This document shows positions 1-8,707 of a stretch of DNA of 64,000 nucleotides, one piece after another. Source of the DNA: Oscillospiraceae bacterium (GTDB taxonomy: Bacteria; Bacillota; Clostridia; Oscillospirales; CAG-272); the NCBI GenBank assembly GCA_015064255.1, contig SVSP01000012.1:1-64000 (forward strand). The letters run 5' to 3'. Position numbers and translations under genes: made by a program. Position 1 is the stretch's first letter. Every line of letters begins with the position of its first letter. Below the pieces are notes generated by a model. The model was not told where the DNA came from, did no database searches, and saw only the letters and a program-made list of their open reading frames with translations.

Positions 1-17
1 TATAATGAGGTTAGCGA

Positions 18-156
18 AAAGCCTCCCTCCGAGAGGGAGGTGGCACGCGTAGCGTGACGGAAGGAGCCTGCGTGACTTTTGGTTTGTGCTAACTTTATTG
101 TTACGCGCTCTCCCTCACCCGACTTCGTCGGGAGCTCCCTCCCGGAGGGAGCCTTT
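18..156. repeat. MITE-like non-coding dispersed repeat with imperfect terminal inverted repeats
   Basis: Left end AAAGCCTCCCTCCGAGAGGGAG (18-39) matches the reverse complement of the right end GCTCCCTCCCGGAGGGAGCCTTT (134-156); internal palindromes CACGCGTAGCGTG and CCCGACTTCGTCGGG; no ORF. Confidence 0.6.
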
Positions 157-243
157 GGGTTCGTGCAACCTTAGGGGTATGGGCTTTGCCCTGTGCCTTT
201 GTAATACAAAGGCGAAACTTGCGATAAAAGGAGAAATGACTGT

Positions 244-729
244 ATGATACATCCCGTGAACAATAACAATATTAAAGAATGTGTTGATGTAATCAAAGAA
301 AGTTTTTTAACTGTAGCAAACGAGTTTAGTTTTACGATCGAAAACGCACCTCGCTTTACTGCTTTTGCCACAACGGAGCAACGCTTGTCCTGGCAACTAA
401 ATCATGAAAACAGACCTATGTATGCTTTTGTTGTTGACGGAAATATTGTCGGTTATTATTCATTGGCGTTACAAGGAAACAAAGAGTGCGAACTGAATAA
501 TTTGTGTGTGCTACCGCAATTCAGACATCAAGGTATTGGAAAGAAATTACTATTGCATTCCTTTAACGAAGCAAAAAGCTTGGGATGTTCAAAAATGAAT
601 ATAGGAATTGTTGAGGAAAATCAAGTCCTGAAGAAATGGTATGAATCTTTCGGCTTCAAGCATATCAGAACACAAAAATTCGATTTCTTTCCGTTTACCT
701 GCGGATATATGGAGCTGATTTTTACATAA
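244..729 (+). CDS. GNAT family N-acetyltransferase
   Basis: ORF with GNAT motif NLCVLPQFRHQGIGKKLLLHSFNEAKSLG. Confidence 0.85.
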   Translation: MIHPVNNNNIKECVDVIKESFLTVANEFSFTIENAPRFTAFATTEQRLSWQLNHENRPMYAFVVDGNIVGYYSLALQGNKECELNNLCVLPQFRHQGIGKKLLLHSFNEAKSLGCSKMNIGIVEENQVLKKWYESFGFKHIRTQKFDFFPFTCGYMELIFT

Positions 730-738
730 ACGACAATA

Positions 739-775
739 CCCCGACAGACCTAAAAATCTGTCGGGGTTTATTATT
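739..775 (+). terminator. Rho-independent terminator after the GNAT gene
   Basis: CCCCGACAGA...TCTGTCGGGG hairpin followed by TTTATTATTT. Confidence 0.75.
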
Positions 776-804
776 TGTTTTCTGCGGATCAAATTTGTTT
801 ATCC

Positions 805-852
805 GTAGGGGAGACCTGCGGTCTCCCGAGGGCGAACACAGTTCGCCCCTAC
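805..852. repeat. Dispersed double-hairpin repeat with GTAGGGG/CCCCTAC ends
   Basis: GTAGGGGAGACCTGCGGTCTCCCGAGGGCGAACACAGTTCGCCCCTAC: two internal palindromes bounded by inverted ends. Confidence 0.6.
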
Positions 853-915
853 CGTGCGTTAGGTAAACTTCCTTATGAGAAGCCCGCTTTACGGGCATAT
901 TTTTTTATTCAACAC

Positions 916-952
916 AAAAAATGACCTCGGTAATAATAACTACCGAGGTCAT
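916..952 (-). terminator. Terminator of the NhaC-like antiporter gene
   Basis: ATGACCTCGGTA/TACCGAGGTCAT stem with an A-run on the + strand (T-run on -). Confidence 0.75.
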
Positions 953-971
953 AATATTTGGTTCTAAAGGA

Positions 972-2651
972 TTACTTATTCTTAGTAAGAGCCTTTATTG
1001 CGAAGAGTGTTCCGACAGTAAGTACGATTCCGAGAGGGAGACAGATCCAGATGTTCTGAACAAATCCCGAAATCACGAACATTACGAAGGAGATAGCCGC
1101 AACTGTAATTGCATACGGCATCTGCGTAGAAACGTGGTTGATGTGGTTACACTGACCGCCTGCGGAGGACATAATTGTCGTATCCGAGATAGGTGAGCAG
1201 TGGTCGCCGCAAACCGCACCTGCAAGGCACGCGGACATACCGATGATAAGAAGCTCGCTTTCTGCGGGGAAGATAGCCGTAACGATCGGAATAAGAATAC
1301 CGAATGTACCCCAAGATGTTCCTGTTGCAAATGCAAGAACACAAGCAACAACAAATATAATTGCGGGAAGAAGATATCCGAGCGCTTCTGCCTGTCCTGC
1401 CATAAGGTCGCCGACGAAGTATTTTGCGCCGAGAAGACTTGTCATATTCTTAAGTGCTGTTGCGAATGTAAGGATGAGTATTGCAGGTACCATTGCGATA
1501 AAGCCCTGAGGAACACAGTCAATAGATTCCTTGAAATTAATAACGCCGCGAGATACCATATACGCGATAATGATAACGAGAGCTACAAGACCGCCCCAAG
1601 GAAGTCCTACTGTCGCATCTGTATCAGCGAATGCATCAATGAAATTCTTGCCGTCAAAAGCGCCGCCAACGTAAATAAGGCTGAATACGCAAGCAACGAT
1701 AAGAACTACGATCGGAAGAACGAGGTCGATAACGCGGCCCTTGCTTGAAGGAACAACGTCTGCAGACTCATTCTTTTCACCGCAGGTGTAGAGGTCGCCG
1801 TTTTCGATCGCGTTGCGCTCGTGGAGCTTCATAGGACCGTAGTCAAGCTTCATAAGAGCAATAGCAACTACGAAAACGAGAGTAAGTATCGAATAGAAGT
1901 TGTACGGGATCGCCGAAATGAAGAGCGAAAGTCCTTCGCCTTCTTCTGCATAAGCCGCAACTGCTGCTGCCCAGCTTGAGATAGGAGCTATCATACAAAT
2001 AGGAGCTGCGGTTGCATCAATAATATATGCAAGCTTAGAACGGGATATCTTCTTGCTGTCTGTAACGGGACGCATAACCGATCCGACAGTCAGACAGTTG
2101 AAGTAATCGTCGATAAAGATCAGAACACCGAGGACGAATGTTGCAAGCATAGCTCCTGTACGCGTTTTGATGTGTGTTTTTGCCCAATTTCCGAACGCCG
2201 CAGATCCGCCTGCCTTATTGACAAGAGCAACTATGATACCGAGTTCAACAAGGAAGATGAAAATACCTGCGCTATCCGAAACAGCCGAGATAAGACCGTC
2301 GTTAATGACACCGTCAAGTGTTCCTGTAAACGAGAAGTTTGAGTAAAGGAGCGCGCCCGAAAGGATACCTATAAAGAGCGAGCTGTAAACTTCTTTTGTG
2401 ATCAGTGCAAGTCCTATTGCTATAACAGGGGGAAGAAGTGCCCAAAGTGTTGCGCGTACGTTACTTTCACCGCCGCAGGTTTCGCACATAACAAACATGC
2501 CTCCTCCGCCTACAAATCCGTTTTCACAATCGGGGCAATCAACGGTTTTGCTTGTAGCGTCTGTAACACCCGCGTAAACGAGAAGTGCCACTATGATCAC
2601 AGAAGCCACAAGAAGTATGATTTTCTTTGATTTTGACATAATGTCCTCCAT
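972..2651 (-). CDS. Na+/H+ antiporter NhaC family protein with an N-terminal Cys-rich (zinc-ribbon-like) insert
   Basis: Polytopic 559-aa ORF with NhaC-type motifs (GVLIFIDDYFNCLTVGSVMRPVTD, GDHCSPISDTTIMSSAG); CPDC...CETC near the N-terminus. Confidence 0.85.
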   Translation of the reverse strand: MEDIMSKSKKIILLVASVIIVALLVYAGVTDATSKTVDCPDCENGFVGGGGMFVMCETCGGESNVRATLWALLPPVIAIGLALITKEVYSSLFIGILSGALLYSNFSFTGTLDGVINDGLISAVSDSAGIFIFLVELGIIVALVNKAGGSAAFGNWAKTHIKTRTGAMLATFVLGVLIFIDDYFNCLTVGSVMRPVTDSKKISRSKLAYIIDATAAPICMIAPISSWAAAVAAYAEEGEGLSLFISAIPYNFYSILTLVFVVAIALMKLDYGPMKLHERNAIENGDLYTCGEKNESADVVPSSKGRVIDLVLPIVVLIVACVFSLIYVGGAFDGKNFIDAFADTDATVGLPWGGLVALVIIIAYMVSRGVINFKESIDCVPQGFIAMVPAILILTFATALKNMTSLLGAKYFVGDLMAGQAEALGYLLPAIIFVVACVLAFATGTSWGTFGILIPIVTAIFPAESELLIIGMSACLAGAVCGDHCSPISDTTIMSSAGGQCNHINHVSTQMPYAITVAAISFVMFVISGFVQNIWICLPLGIVLTVGTLFAIKALTKNK

Positions 2652-2844
2652 ATATATTTTGCTGTATGTTTATTCATACAAGCAATAATTGATTAAATAC
2701 AATAATACCACATTTATACACATTTTTCAACAAAAAAACTAATATTATTCATTTTTTTACACATCGCACAAAACAGCCTCACTATATTTGTAACTTTTAT
2801 CCAAACACAGTTTATTCTACTGTTTCACCTCTTAAAATTTTGAC

Positions 2845-2873
2845 TTGACTTTGATATATATTTTTGATACAAT
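2845..2873 (+). promoter_or_regulatory. Sigma-A type promoter for the M28 peptidase gene
   Basis: TTGACT - 17 nt - TACAAT. Confidence 0.7.
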
Positions 2874-2905
2874 ATAAAAAGTCGGTGAAAAGGACGGTTT
2901 ATACT

Positions 2906-3859
2906 ATGACAGAAACTACCAAAACGATTTTTGAAAAATATCAAATCCGAAAGTCTAAGAAGCAAAAATCCGATTTCAGAGATTGCGTGAAATCTATCGC
3001 GTACGGCGGCGGATATAAATTCTCAATCGAGCGCGGAAAAATGGGGGCTGACAATATTGTTATCGGTGACGTAAGCCGCGCAAAGGTGGTTTACACCGCG
3101 CACTATGATACCTGCCCCATACTTCCCTTTCCGAATTTCATAACTCCCAAGAATTTTCTGATCTATCTTCTTTATCAGATATTTATCACGTGCATATTTC
3201 TTTTAGTACCTATGCTTATAATCGGATCAGCATTTTTGGCAGTTGCCAAAAACGCTGGCTTAAGCGAAGACGTTACGGGTGTTATATACCTTGTAATATA
3301 TTACCTGATACTCATAGCGTTTCTCTTCTTTATGATGGCAGGTCCGGCAAACAAACACACGGCAAACGACAACACTTCGGGTGTGACTACTCTTATTGAT
3401 ATTATGAACGCTCTTCCCGACACTCTCAAGGACGACGTAGCGTTTATTTTCTTTGACCTTGAAGAATCAGGACTTTTCGGATCAAAAAGCTTTTACGCAC
3501 AGCATAAAAGTATGATGAAAGACAAGCTTCTTGTAAACTTCGACTGTGTTTCCGACGGAGAAAACATTCTGATCGTCGTAAACAAAAAGGCGCGTCATTA
3601 CACCGAGTATTTAAAAGAAGCCTTTATCGATACAAAAAACATTCACGTCGAAGTCGCCGAAAAAGGAGTATTCTACCCCTCAGACCAGGCAAGCTTTCCC
3701 TGCGGTATCGGCGTCGCTTCGCTTAAATATTCCAAAATGCTTAAAACCTATTATATGGACAAAATACACACAAACAAAGATACTGTCTATCGCGAGGAAA
3801 ACATAGAGTTTCTTACAGCCGGAGCAATAAATCTTGCAGATATTCTCACAAAACAGTAA
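2906..3859 (+). CDS. M28-family peptidase with internal transmembrane segments
   Basis: AHYDT, ANDNTSG and FDLEESGLFGS metal/catalytic motifs; start moved to the ATG at 2906 because the listed TTG at 2864 lies inside the predicted promoter. Confidence 0.75.
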   Translation: MTETTKTIFEKYQIRKSKKQKSDFRDCVKSIAYGGGYKFSIERGKMGADNIVIGDVSRAKVVYTAHYDTCPILPFPNFITPKNFLIYLLYQIFITCIFLLVPMLIIGSAFLAVAKNAGLSEDVTGVIYLVIYYLILIAFLFFMMAGPANKHTANDNTSGVTTLIDIMNALPDTLKDDVAFIFFDLEESGLFGSKSFYAQHKSMMKDKLLVNFDCVSDGENILIVVNKKARHYTEYLKEAFIDTKNIHVEVAEKGVFYPSDQASFPCGIGVASLKYSKMLKTYYMDKIHTNKDTVYREENIEFLTAGAINLADILTKQ

Positions 3860-3903
3860 ATACCAATATCTAATCACATAAAGTCACAAATTCAGAGGTA
3901 ATA

Positions 3904-5112
3904 ATGCTAAAAATAAATGAAAAAGCAAGAATTGCAATTTACATAGGCACGTTATGCTCCGTGTCCTATCTTGCGGTATATTTTGCGCGAAACATTTTGA
4001 GCGCCGTAACACCTCAGATGACAGAGATCGGCGGATTTTCCGAATCTTACATAGGAAAGCTTGAATCTGCTTATCTCATTTGCTACGCTTTCGGGCAACT
4101 GATAAACGGAGCTATCGGCGACAAGATAAAAGCAAAGTATATGATATCTGCGGGACTCTTTCTCTCGGGTATAACAAGCTTTATATTCACTTTCATAAGC
4201 GGTATTTCTTACGCCGCAATCGCCGTTTACGGTCTTACCGGCTTCTTTTTGTCTATGATCTACGGGCCTATGACCAAAGTTGTCGCTGAAAATACCGAGC
4301 CGATATACGCGCCGCGCTGCAGTCTCGGCTACACTTTCGCTTCGTTTTTCGGAACTCCCCTTGCCGGAGTTGCCGCGACCTATATGATCTGGTACGACGT
4401 TTTCAAGCTCAGCGGTACTCTACTTGCCGTAATGGCTATTCTCTGCTTTGTATTTTTCCTCTATTTTGAGCGTATAGGAATCGTAAAATACGGGCAATAC
4501 AAGGCTGAAAAGGTCAAAAACGGAAGCATAAATGTACTTATAAAGCATCATATAATAAAATTTTCCTTTATCGCGATGCTGACGGGAATCGTGCGCACTA
4601 CCGTAATGTTTTGGTTTCCGACGTATATCTCACAGTACCTCGATTTTCCGCACGAAGAAGCTACTATGATCTTTACTGTAGCAAGCTTTATAATATCTAC
4701 AACCGCTTTTATCGCGATATTCATTTATGAACGGCTCAAGCGGAATATGGATCTGACTATACTTATAATGTTCTCTTCTTCCACGATATTCTTTATAGCC
4801 GTATATTTTCTGAAAGCCCCCGTGGTAAACATTATTCTTATGGTTCTTGCCATTATGTCGGCAAGCGCAGCGGCAACGATGCTTTACAGCAGATACTGCC
4901 CGAGCTTGCGCGACACGGGAATGGTATCGGGCGCCACCGGATTTCTTGATTTCCTCAGCTATACCGCCGCTTCAGCGACAAGCACATTTTTCGCCGAATC
5001 GGTTTCGACTATCGGTTGGGGCAATCTTATCCTAATTTGGGCGGCACTTATGTTTTTCGGTATTATCGTTGCACTTCCCTACGGTGCATTTTTCAAGAAA
5101 GCATCTGAATAA
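3904..5112 (+). CDS. MFS transporter (resembles the OPA/sugar-phosphate permease subgroup)
   Basis: About 12 hydrophobic segments, MFS-like layout; RBS-like AGAGGTA upstream. Confidence 0.8.
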   Translation: MLKINEKARIAIYIGTLCSVSYLAVYFARNILSAVTPQMTEIGGFSESYIGKLESAYLICYAFGQLINGAIGDKIKAKYMISAGLFLSGITSFIFTFISGISYAAIAVYGLTGFFLSMIYGPMTKVVAENTEPIYAPRCSLGYTFASFFGTPLAGVAATYMIWYDVFKLSGTLLAVMAILCFVFFLYFERIGIVKYGQYKAEKVKNGSINVLIKHHIIKFSFIAMLTGIVRTTVMFWFPTYISQYLDFPHEEATMIFTVASFIISTTAFIAIFIYERLKRNMDLTILIMFSSSTIFFIAVYFLKAPVVNIILMVLAIMSASAAATMLYSRYCPSLRDTGMVSGATGFLDFLSYTAASATSTFFAESVSTIGWGNLILIWAALMFFGIIVALPYGAFFKKASE

Positions 5113-5132
5113 AATTGATCTTGTTCTAACGT

Positions 5133-5170
5133 AAAAGACGCAAAAGCTTATAGCTTCTGCGTCTTTTCTT
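5133..5170. terminator. Bidirectional terminator between convergent genes
   Basis: AAAAGACGCAAAAGC-TTATA-GCTTCTGCGTCTTTT. Confidence 0.8.
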
Positions 5171-5180
5171 TATTGTATTT

Positions 5181-5798
5181 TCAGAAAGTATAGTTTTCGC
5201 CGTAAATTGTAGCAAGAGCGCCCTTGGCTTTAAGTGCTTCGTTATCCTCGTGTGCTATAAGCCACTTATTCTTTGCTATGATAAGCGGATCGTTAGGCTT
5301 TTTATCAAGTACTGTATTTGTTCCTACGGGAAGAACAACCACGCATCTAAATCCGTCCTCACTGCACTGTATCGGGCAGTAATGAAGGGTCGTTGCATAA
5401 ACCTCAACAGCTTCGCCTTTACAAACCTTAAACGCCTTTACCTTTGCGGAATCGTATCTGTTATCCGCTTCAACGTCACGAAGATCTCCAAGGAGAAGAA
5501 TAACGTCTGTAACCGCGATATTTACTTCAGAGCATTTATGCCATTCAAGAGCATTAAGCTTATTGTTATGTCCAAAGCAAAATCCCATCTGCACAGGAAG
5601 CTGACCGAAATGCTCGTCCTGAATAGGCTGCTTTATTGCAAGACCTTCAAAATCATCAAATGAAGCAACGTATGCAGTACCTTCCTTTGGAAGCGCGACC
5701 TTTTCACCGACACTTACGATTTCGGATGTGTCGATATCGATAACGCGACCGAACTGTTTAAATTCGCTGTCTGTAACTCTGTAAATTTTCATAACCAA
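5181..5798 (-). CDS. DUF4867 family protein (cupin-like)
   Basis: MKIYRVTDSEFKQFGRVID... and VLPVGTNTVLDKKPNDPLIIAKNKWLIAHED; last gene of the catabolic operon. Confidence 0.7.
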   Translation of the reverse strand: MVMKIYRVTDSEFKQFGRVIDIDTSEIVSVGEKVALPKEGTAYVASFDDFEGLAIKQPIQDEHFGQLPVQMGFCFGHNNKLNALEWHKCSEVNIAVTDVILLLGDLRDVEADNRYDSAKVKAFKVCKGEAVEVYATTLHYCPIQCSEDGFRCVVVLPVGTNTVLDKKPNDPLIIAKNKWLIAHEDNEALKAKGALATIYGENYTF

Positions 5799-5803
5799 TC
5801 TCC

Positions 5804-7216
5804 TTATATTTTATTTGAATTTTCTATGATTTCCAGAACTTTTTTTGCATCTCCGACTATACCGTAATCGGCATAATCGAATATCGGTGCATTTTTATCA
5901 TTATTTATTGCAATAATCGTTCCGGAATTTTTCATACCTGCAATATGATGAACTGCGCCCGAAATTCCTACCGCCACGTAAACGCTCGGACTTACGTTTC
6001 TGCCCGTAAGACCTATCTGCATCGGATAGTCTGCCATTTCGCTATCCACGGCGCCGCGCGAAGCAACAAGCTCTGCGCCTGTCTTTTCCGCAAAGCTCTT
6101 CACACTCTCCATAGCATCTCTCGCCCCCTTGCCGACAGCTACCATAACATCTGAAGAATTATCATCCGTTGTTCTGACCGTTGCCATCTGCGGAAGCGTT
6201 TTGCAAGCTATTTTGGCAATTATATTACCCGAAAACGCGGGACGGTACATAAACATTTTTTCTCCATCGGTTTCAAGTAATGTGCAATCGGCACACAGAC
6301 CCGTTTGAAGCATAACGGCAACTCTCGCCGCTGCCTGCTTACTCCAAGGCGTGCTGTCCCACAAGACAACGGGCGGTCGTTCACGCTTTATCATATCGGC
6401 AATAATTTTGGGATCGAGCTTTTCGATGACTTTTATATCATCGCTAACGCTTTCAGCATAATCGTACGGTTTATCACCGATTATCCAGACATTTTTAAGT
6501 TTTTTAGTGCTTTGCATAGTCCGGCTGATTCTTTTTTTGCCGTCAGCTACCGCTTTTTCTATAAGAGACGGGAGTTCCTCCGGCGAAACGAAAGTGCATT
6601 TGCGTTTATCGGAATTATTTTCGAACGATCTTACAACCTGTGTCGGCGAGCCTTTAAGACCACAGCGCGAAATATCCGCACCTATATCGGAAGCGGTCCA
6701 CACAGTCACGTTCCCGACTCTTGAGCGTATGCTCGGAAGACGCAGGTTGTTTATACGCTCGATAGTTAAAAGCGCGGGATAAGTTGCTTTTTTCTCTTCT
6801 CCCGTACGGTCAAGACAGGATATTTCTCTTTCATCTGCCGATATTATTTTCATAACGCCCGTTATAAGCGTCATCTGCATAAATTCGGAAATTCCCGGTC
6901 CGACCTGTCCCGTATCTCCGTCAACTGTCTGCCTGCCGCAAAAAACAAGCTGTGGCTTTAATTTTTCAAGAGCCTTTGAAAGCGTGTATGATGTTGCAAG
7001 AGTATCTGCACCCGCAAACGCTCTGTCGCAAAGCAGATACGCTTCTTTCGCCCCGAGTCTTGTAAGCGACAGAAGCATCGCCTTACTTTTTTCGGGTGCC
7101 ATAGAGAGAAGTATTACCTCGCTTCCCGATATCCGAAGCGCCGCTTCATATGCACAGGCATCAAAGGGATTCAGTTCGCCGTCAGCGCGCTGTTTCACGC
7201 ATACAACAATTCTCAT
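5804..7216 (-). CDS. Fused electron transfer flavoprotein (EtfB domain followed by EtfA-type FAD domain)
   Basis: N-term MRIVVCVKQ... CGRQTVDGDTGQVGPGISEFM (EtfB); C-term LVASRGAVDSEMADYPMQIGLTGRNVSPSVYVAVGISGAVHHIAGMKNSGTIIAINND (EtfA). Confidence 0.85.
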   Translation of the reverse strand: MRIVVCVKQRADGELNPFDACAYEAALRISGSEVILLSMAPEKSKAMLLSLTRLGAKEAYLLCDRAFAGADTLATSYTLSKALEKLKPQLVFCGRQTVDGDTGQVGPGISEFMQMTLITGVMKIISADEREISCLDRTGEEKKATYPALLTIERINNLRLPSIRSRVGNVTVWTASDIGADISRCGLKGSPTQVVRSFENNSDKRKCTFVSPEELPSLIEKAVADGKKRISRTMQSTKKLKNVWIIGDKPYDYAESVSDDIKVIEKLDPKIIADMIKRERPPVVLWDSTPWSKQAAARVAVMLQTGLCADCTLLETDGEKMFMYRPAFSGNIIAKIACKTLPQMATVRTTDDNSSDVMVAVGKGARDAMESVKSFAEKTGAELVASRGAVDSEMADYPMQIGLTGRNVSPSVYVAVGISGAVHHIAGMKNSGTIIAINNDKNAPIFDYADYGIVGDAKKVLEIIENSNKI

Positions 7217-8688
7217 TGATTTCTCTCCCTGTATATAGGTGCAAGCGCATCGTGCACGCGTACGTATTCTTCAAAAAGCTTTTCGTATTTCTCGGTATTT
7301 TCCTTTATCGGCTTCACAGAGGATTTCACCTTTATACATTTTTCGACAGCATCTTCGGGTGTTTTGAACACGCCTACTGCAAGTCCTGCAAGCATCGCGG
7401 AGCCGAGCGAAGAATCGCTGCTCACCGTAACATTCAGCTCAATATCAAGGCAGTCGGCAACGATCTGCTGCCAGAGTCTGCTTTTTGCACCGCCGCCTAT
7501 AAGAGTCGCGCGCTTTGCACAGTTTATTCCAAGCTCCTCGAGCTTCATTTTTGAATGACGAAGAGAATACGCAACACCTTCAAGAACACTTCTTGTAAAA
7601 TGAGCTTTTGTATGCGTCGCACGTATTCCGATAAAACTGCCGCAAAGCTCTGGGTCGGCATACGGTGTAAGTTCTCCGTTAATATACGGATGATAAATGA
7701 GACCTTCGCTTCCCACCGATATTTCCTCTGCCCGTTCGTCAAGCTCTCTGTAATCACCGCCAAAGGTATCGCGATACCATCTAAGCGATGATGCCGCCGC
7801 TTTTGTAGCAGATCCGGGATACCAGAGTCCTTCCACGATGTGCGAGTAATTTACCACGTCGCGATCGGGGCAAGGCTTATCCGTTATGACGCATATACGC
7901 CCTGCCGTAGCAAGCTTTACGGTCGTATCACCGGATCTTACGGCACCCGATGCAAAAACCTCCATAACGGTATCGGTCGTACCGCATATCACGGGTGTTC
8001 CTGCTTTAAGACCTGTAAGAGCTTCTGCTGTCTGAGTAACGCTTCCAACAACGTCTGTTGCGTGGCAGAGCATCGGAAGCACCGACAAATCTATCCCGAC
8101 TATATCGCAAATCTCCTTCGACCATTTGTTTTCTTTCATATCAAGGAGCATACTTCCCTCGGCGTCTATATAATCTGTGCAGTACGTACCCGTGAGAAAA
8201 TAGCGGATATAGTCCTTTTCAAAGAAAATATGCTTTATTTTGTCAAAAGCCTCGCTGTTATTTTCTTTTACCCAAAGTATTTGCGGGAGAGTCCATATTG
8301 TATCCGGTTTATGGAAGGTTTTCTCAAATATCAAGCTTCCGTATTCTTCGCGAAGCTTTGCCGCCTGAAGCCTTGAACGGCTGTCCGTCCAATGTATAGC
8401 GGGAAAAAGCACTTTGAAATCCTCGTCGCACGCAACCCACGTATGCGTTGCCGAGTCTATCGCCACGGCAAGAATGTCACTGCTGTCTATCTTACTTTTT
8501 TCGATAAGCGCAAGTGTATTTTCGCAAAGAGCTTTACACCAATCGTCGGGATTCTGTTCGCAAAATCCGAGTTTTGGGTACAAGGTAGGATATTCGACCG
8601 AGTTTTCAGCAATTATATTACCGTTTGTATCTATCAAAGTTGATTTTGACGAACCGCCGCCAAAATCAATACCCAAGAGATATTTCAT
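7213..8688 (-). CDS. FGGY-family carbohydrate kinase (xylulokinase-like)
   Basis: MKYLLGIDFGGGSSKSTLID; AVAIDSATHTWV; GGGAKSRLWQQIVADCLD. Confidence 0.85.
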   Translation of the reverse strand: MKYLLGIDFGGGSSKSTLIDTNGNIIAENSVEYPTLYPKLGFCEQNPDDWCKALCENTLALIEKSKIDSSDILAVAIDSATHTWVACDEDFKVLFPAIHWTDSRSRLQAAKLREEYGSLIFEKTFHKPDTIWTLPQILWVKENNSEAFDKIKHIFFEKDYIRYFLTGTYCTDYIDAEGSMLLDMKENKWSKEICDIVGIDLSVLPMLCHATDVVGSVTQTAEALTGLKAGTPVICGTTDTVMEVFASGAVRSGDTTVKLATAGRICVITDKPCPDRDVVNYSHIVEGLWYPGSATKAAASSLRWYRDTFGGDYRELDERAEEISVGSEGLIYHPYINGELTPYADPELCGSFIGIRATHTKAHFTRSVLEGVAYSLRHSKMKLEELGINCAKRATLIGGGAKSRLWQQIVADCLDIELNVTVSSDSSLGSAMLAGLAVGVFKTPEDAVEKCIKVKSSVKPIKENTEKYEKLFEEYVRVHDALAPIYRERNQ

Positions 8689-8707
8689 AAAGAACCTCTT
8701 TTTTATT

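Noticed and set aside
1200-1748. Cys-rich 182-aa + strand ORF opposite the antiporter
   Set aside because: Cys/Lys/Asn-rich artefact of reading the antisense strand of a membrane protein gene.
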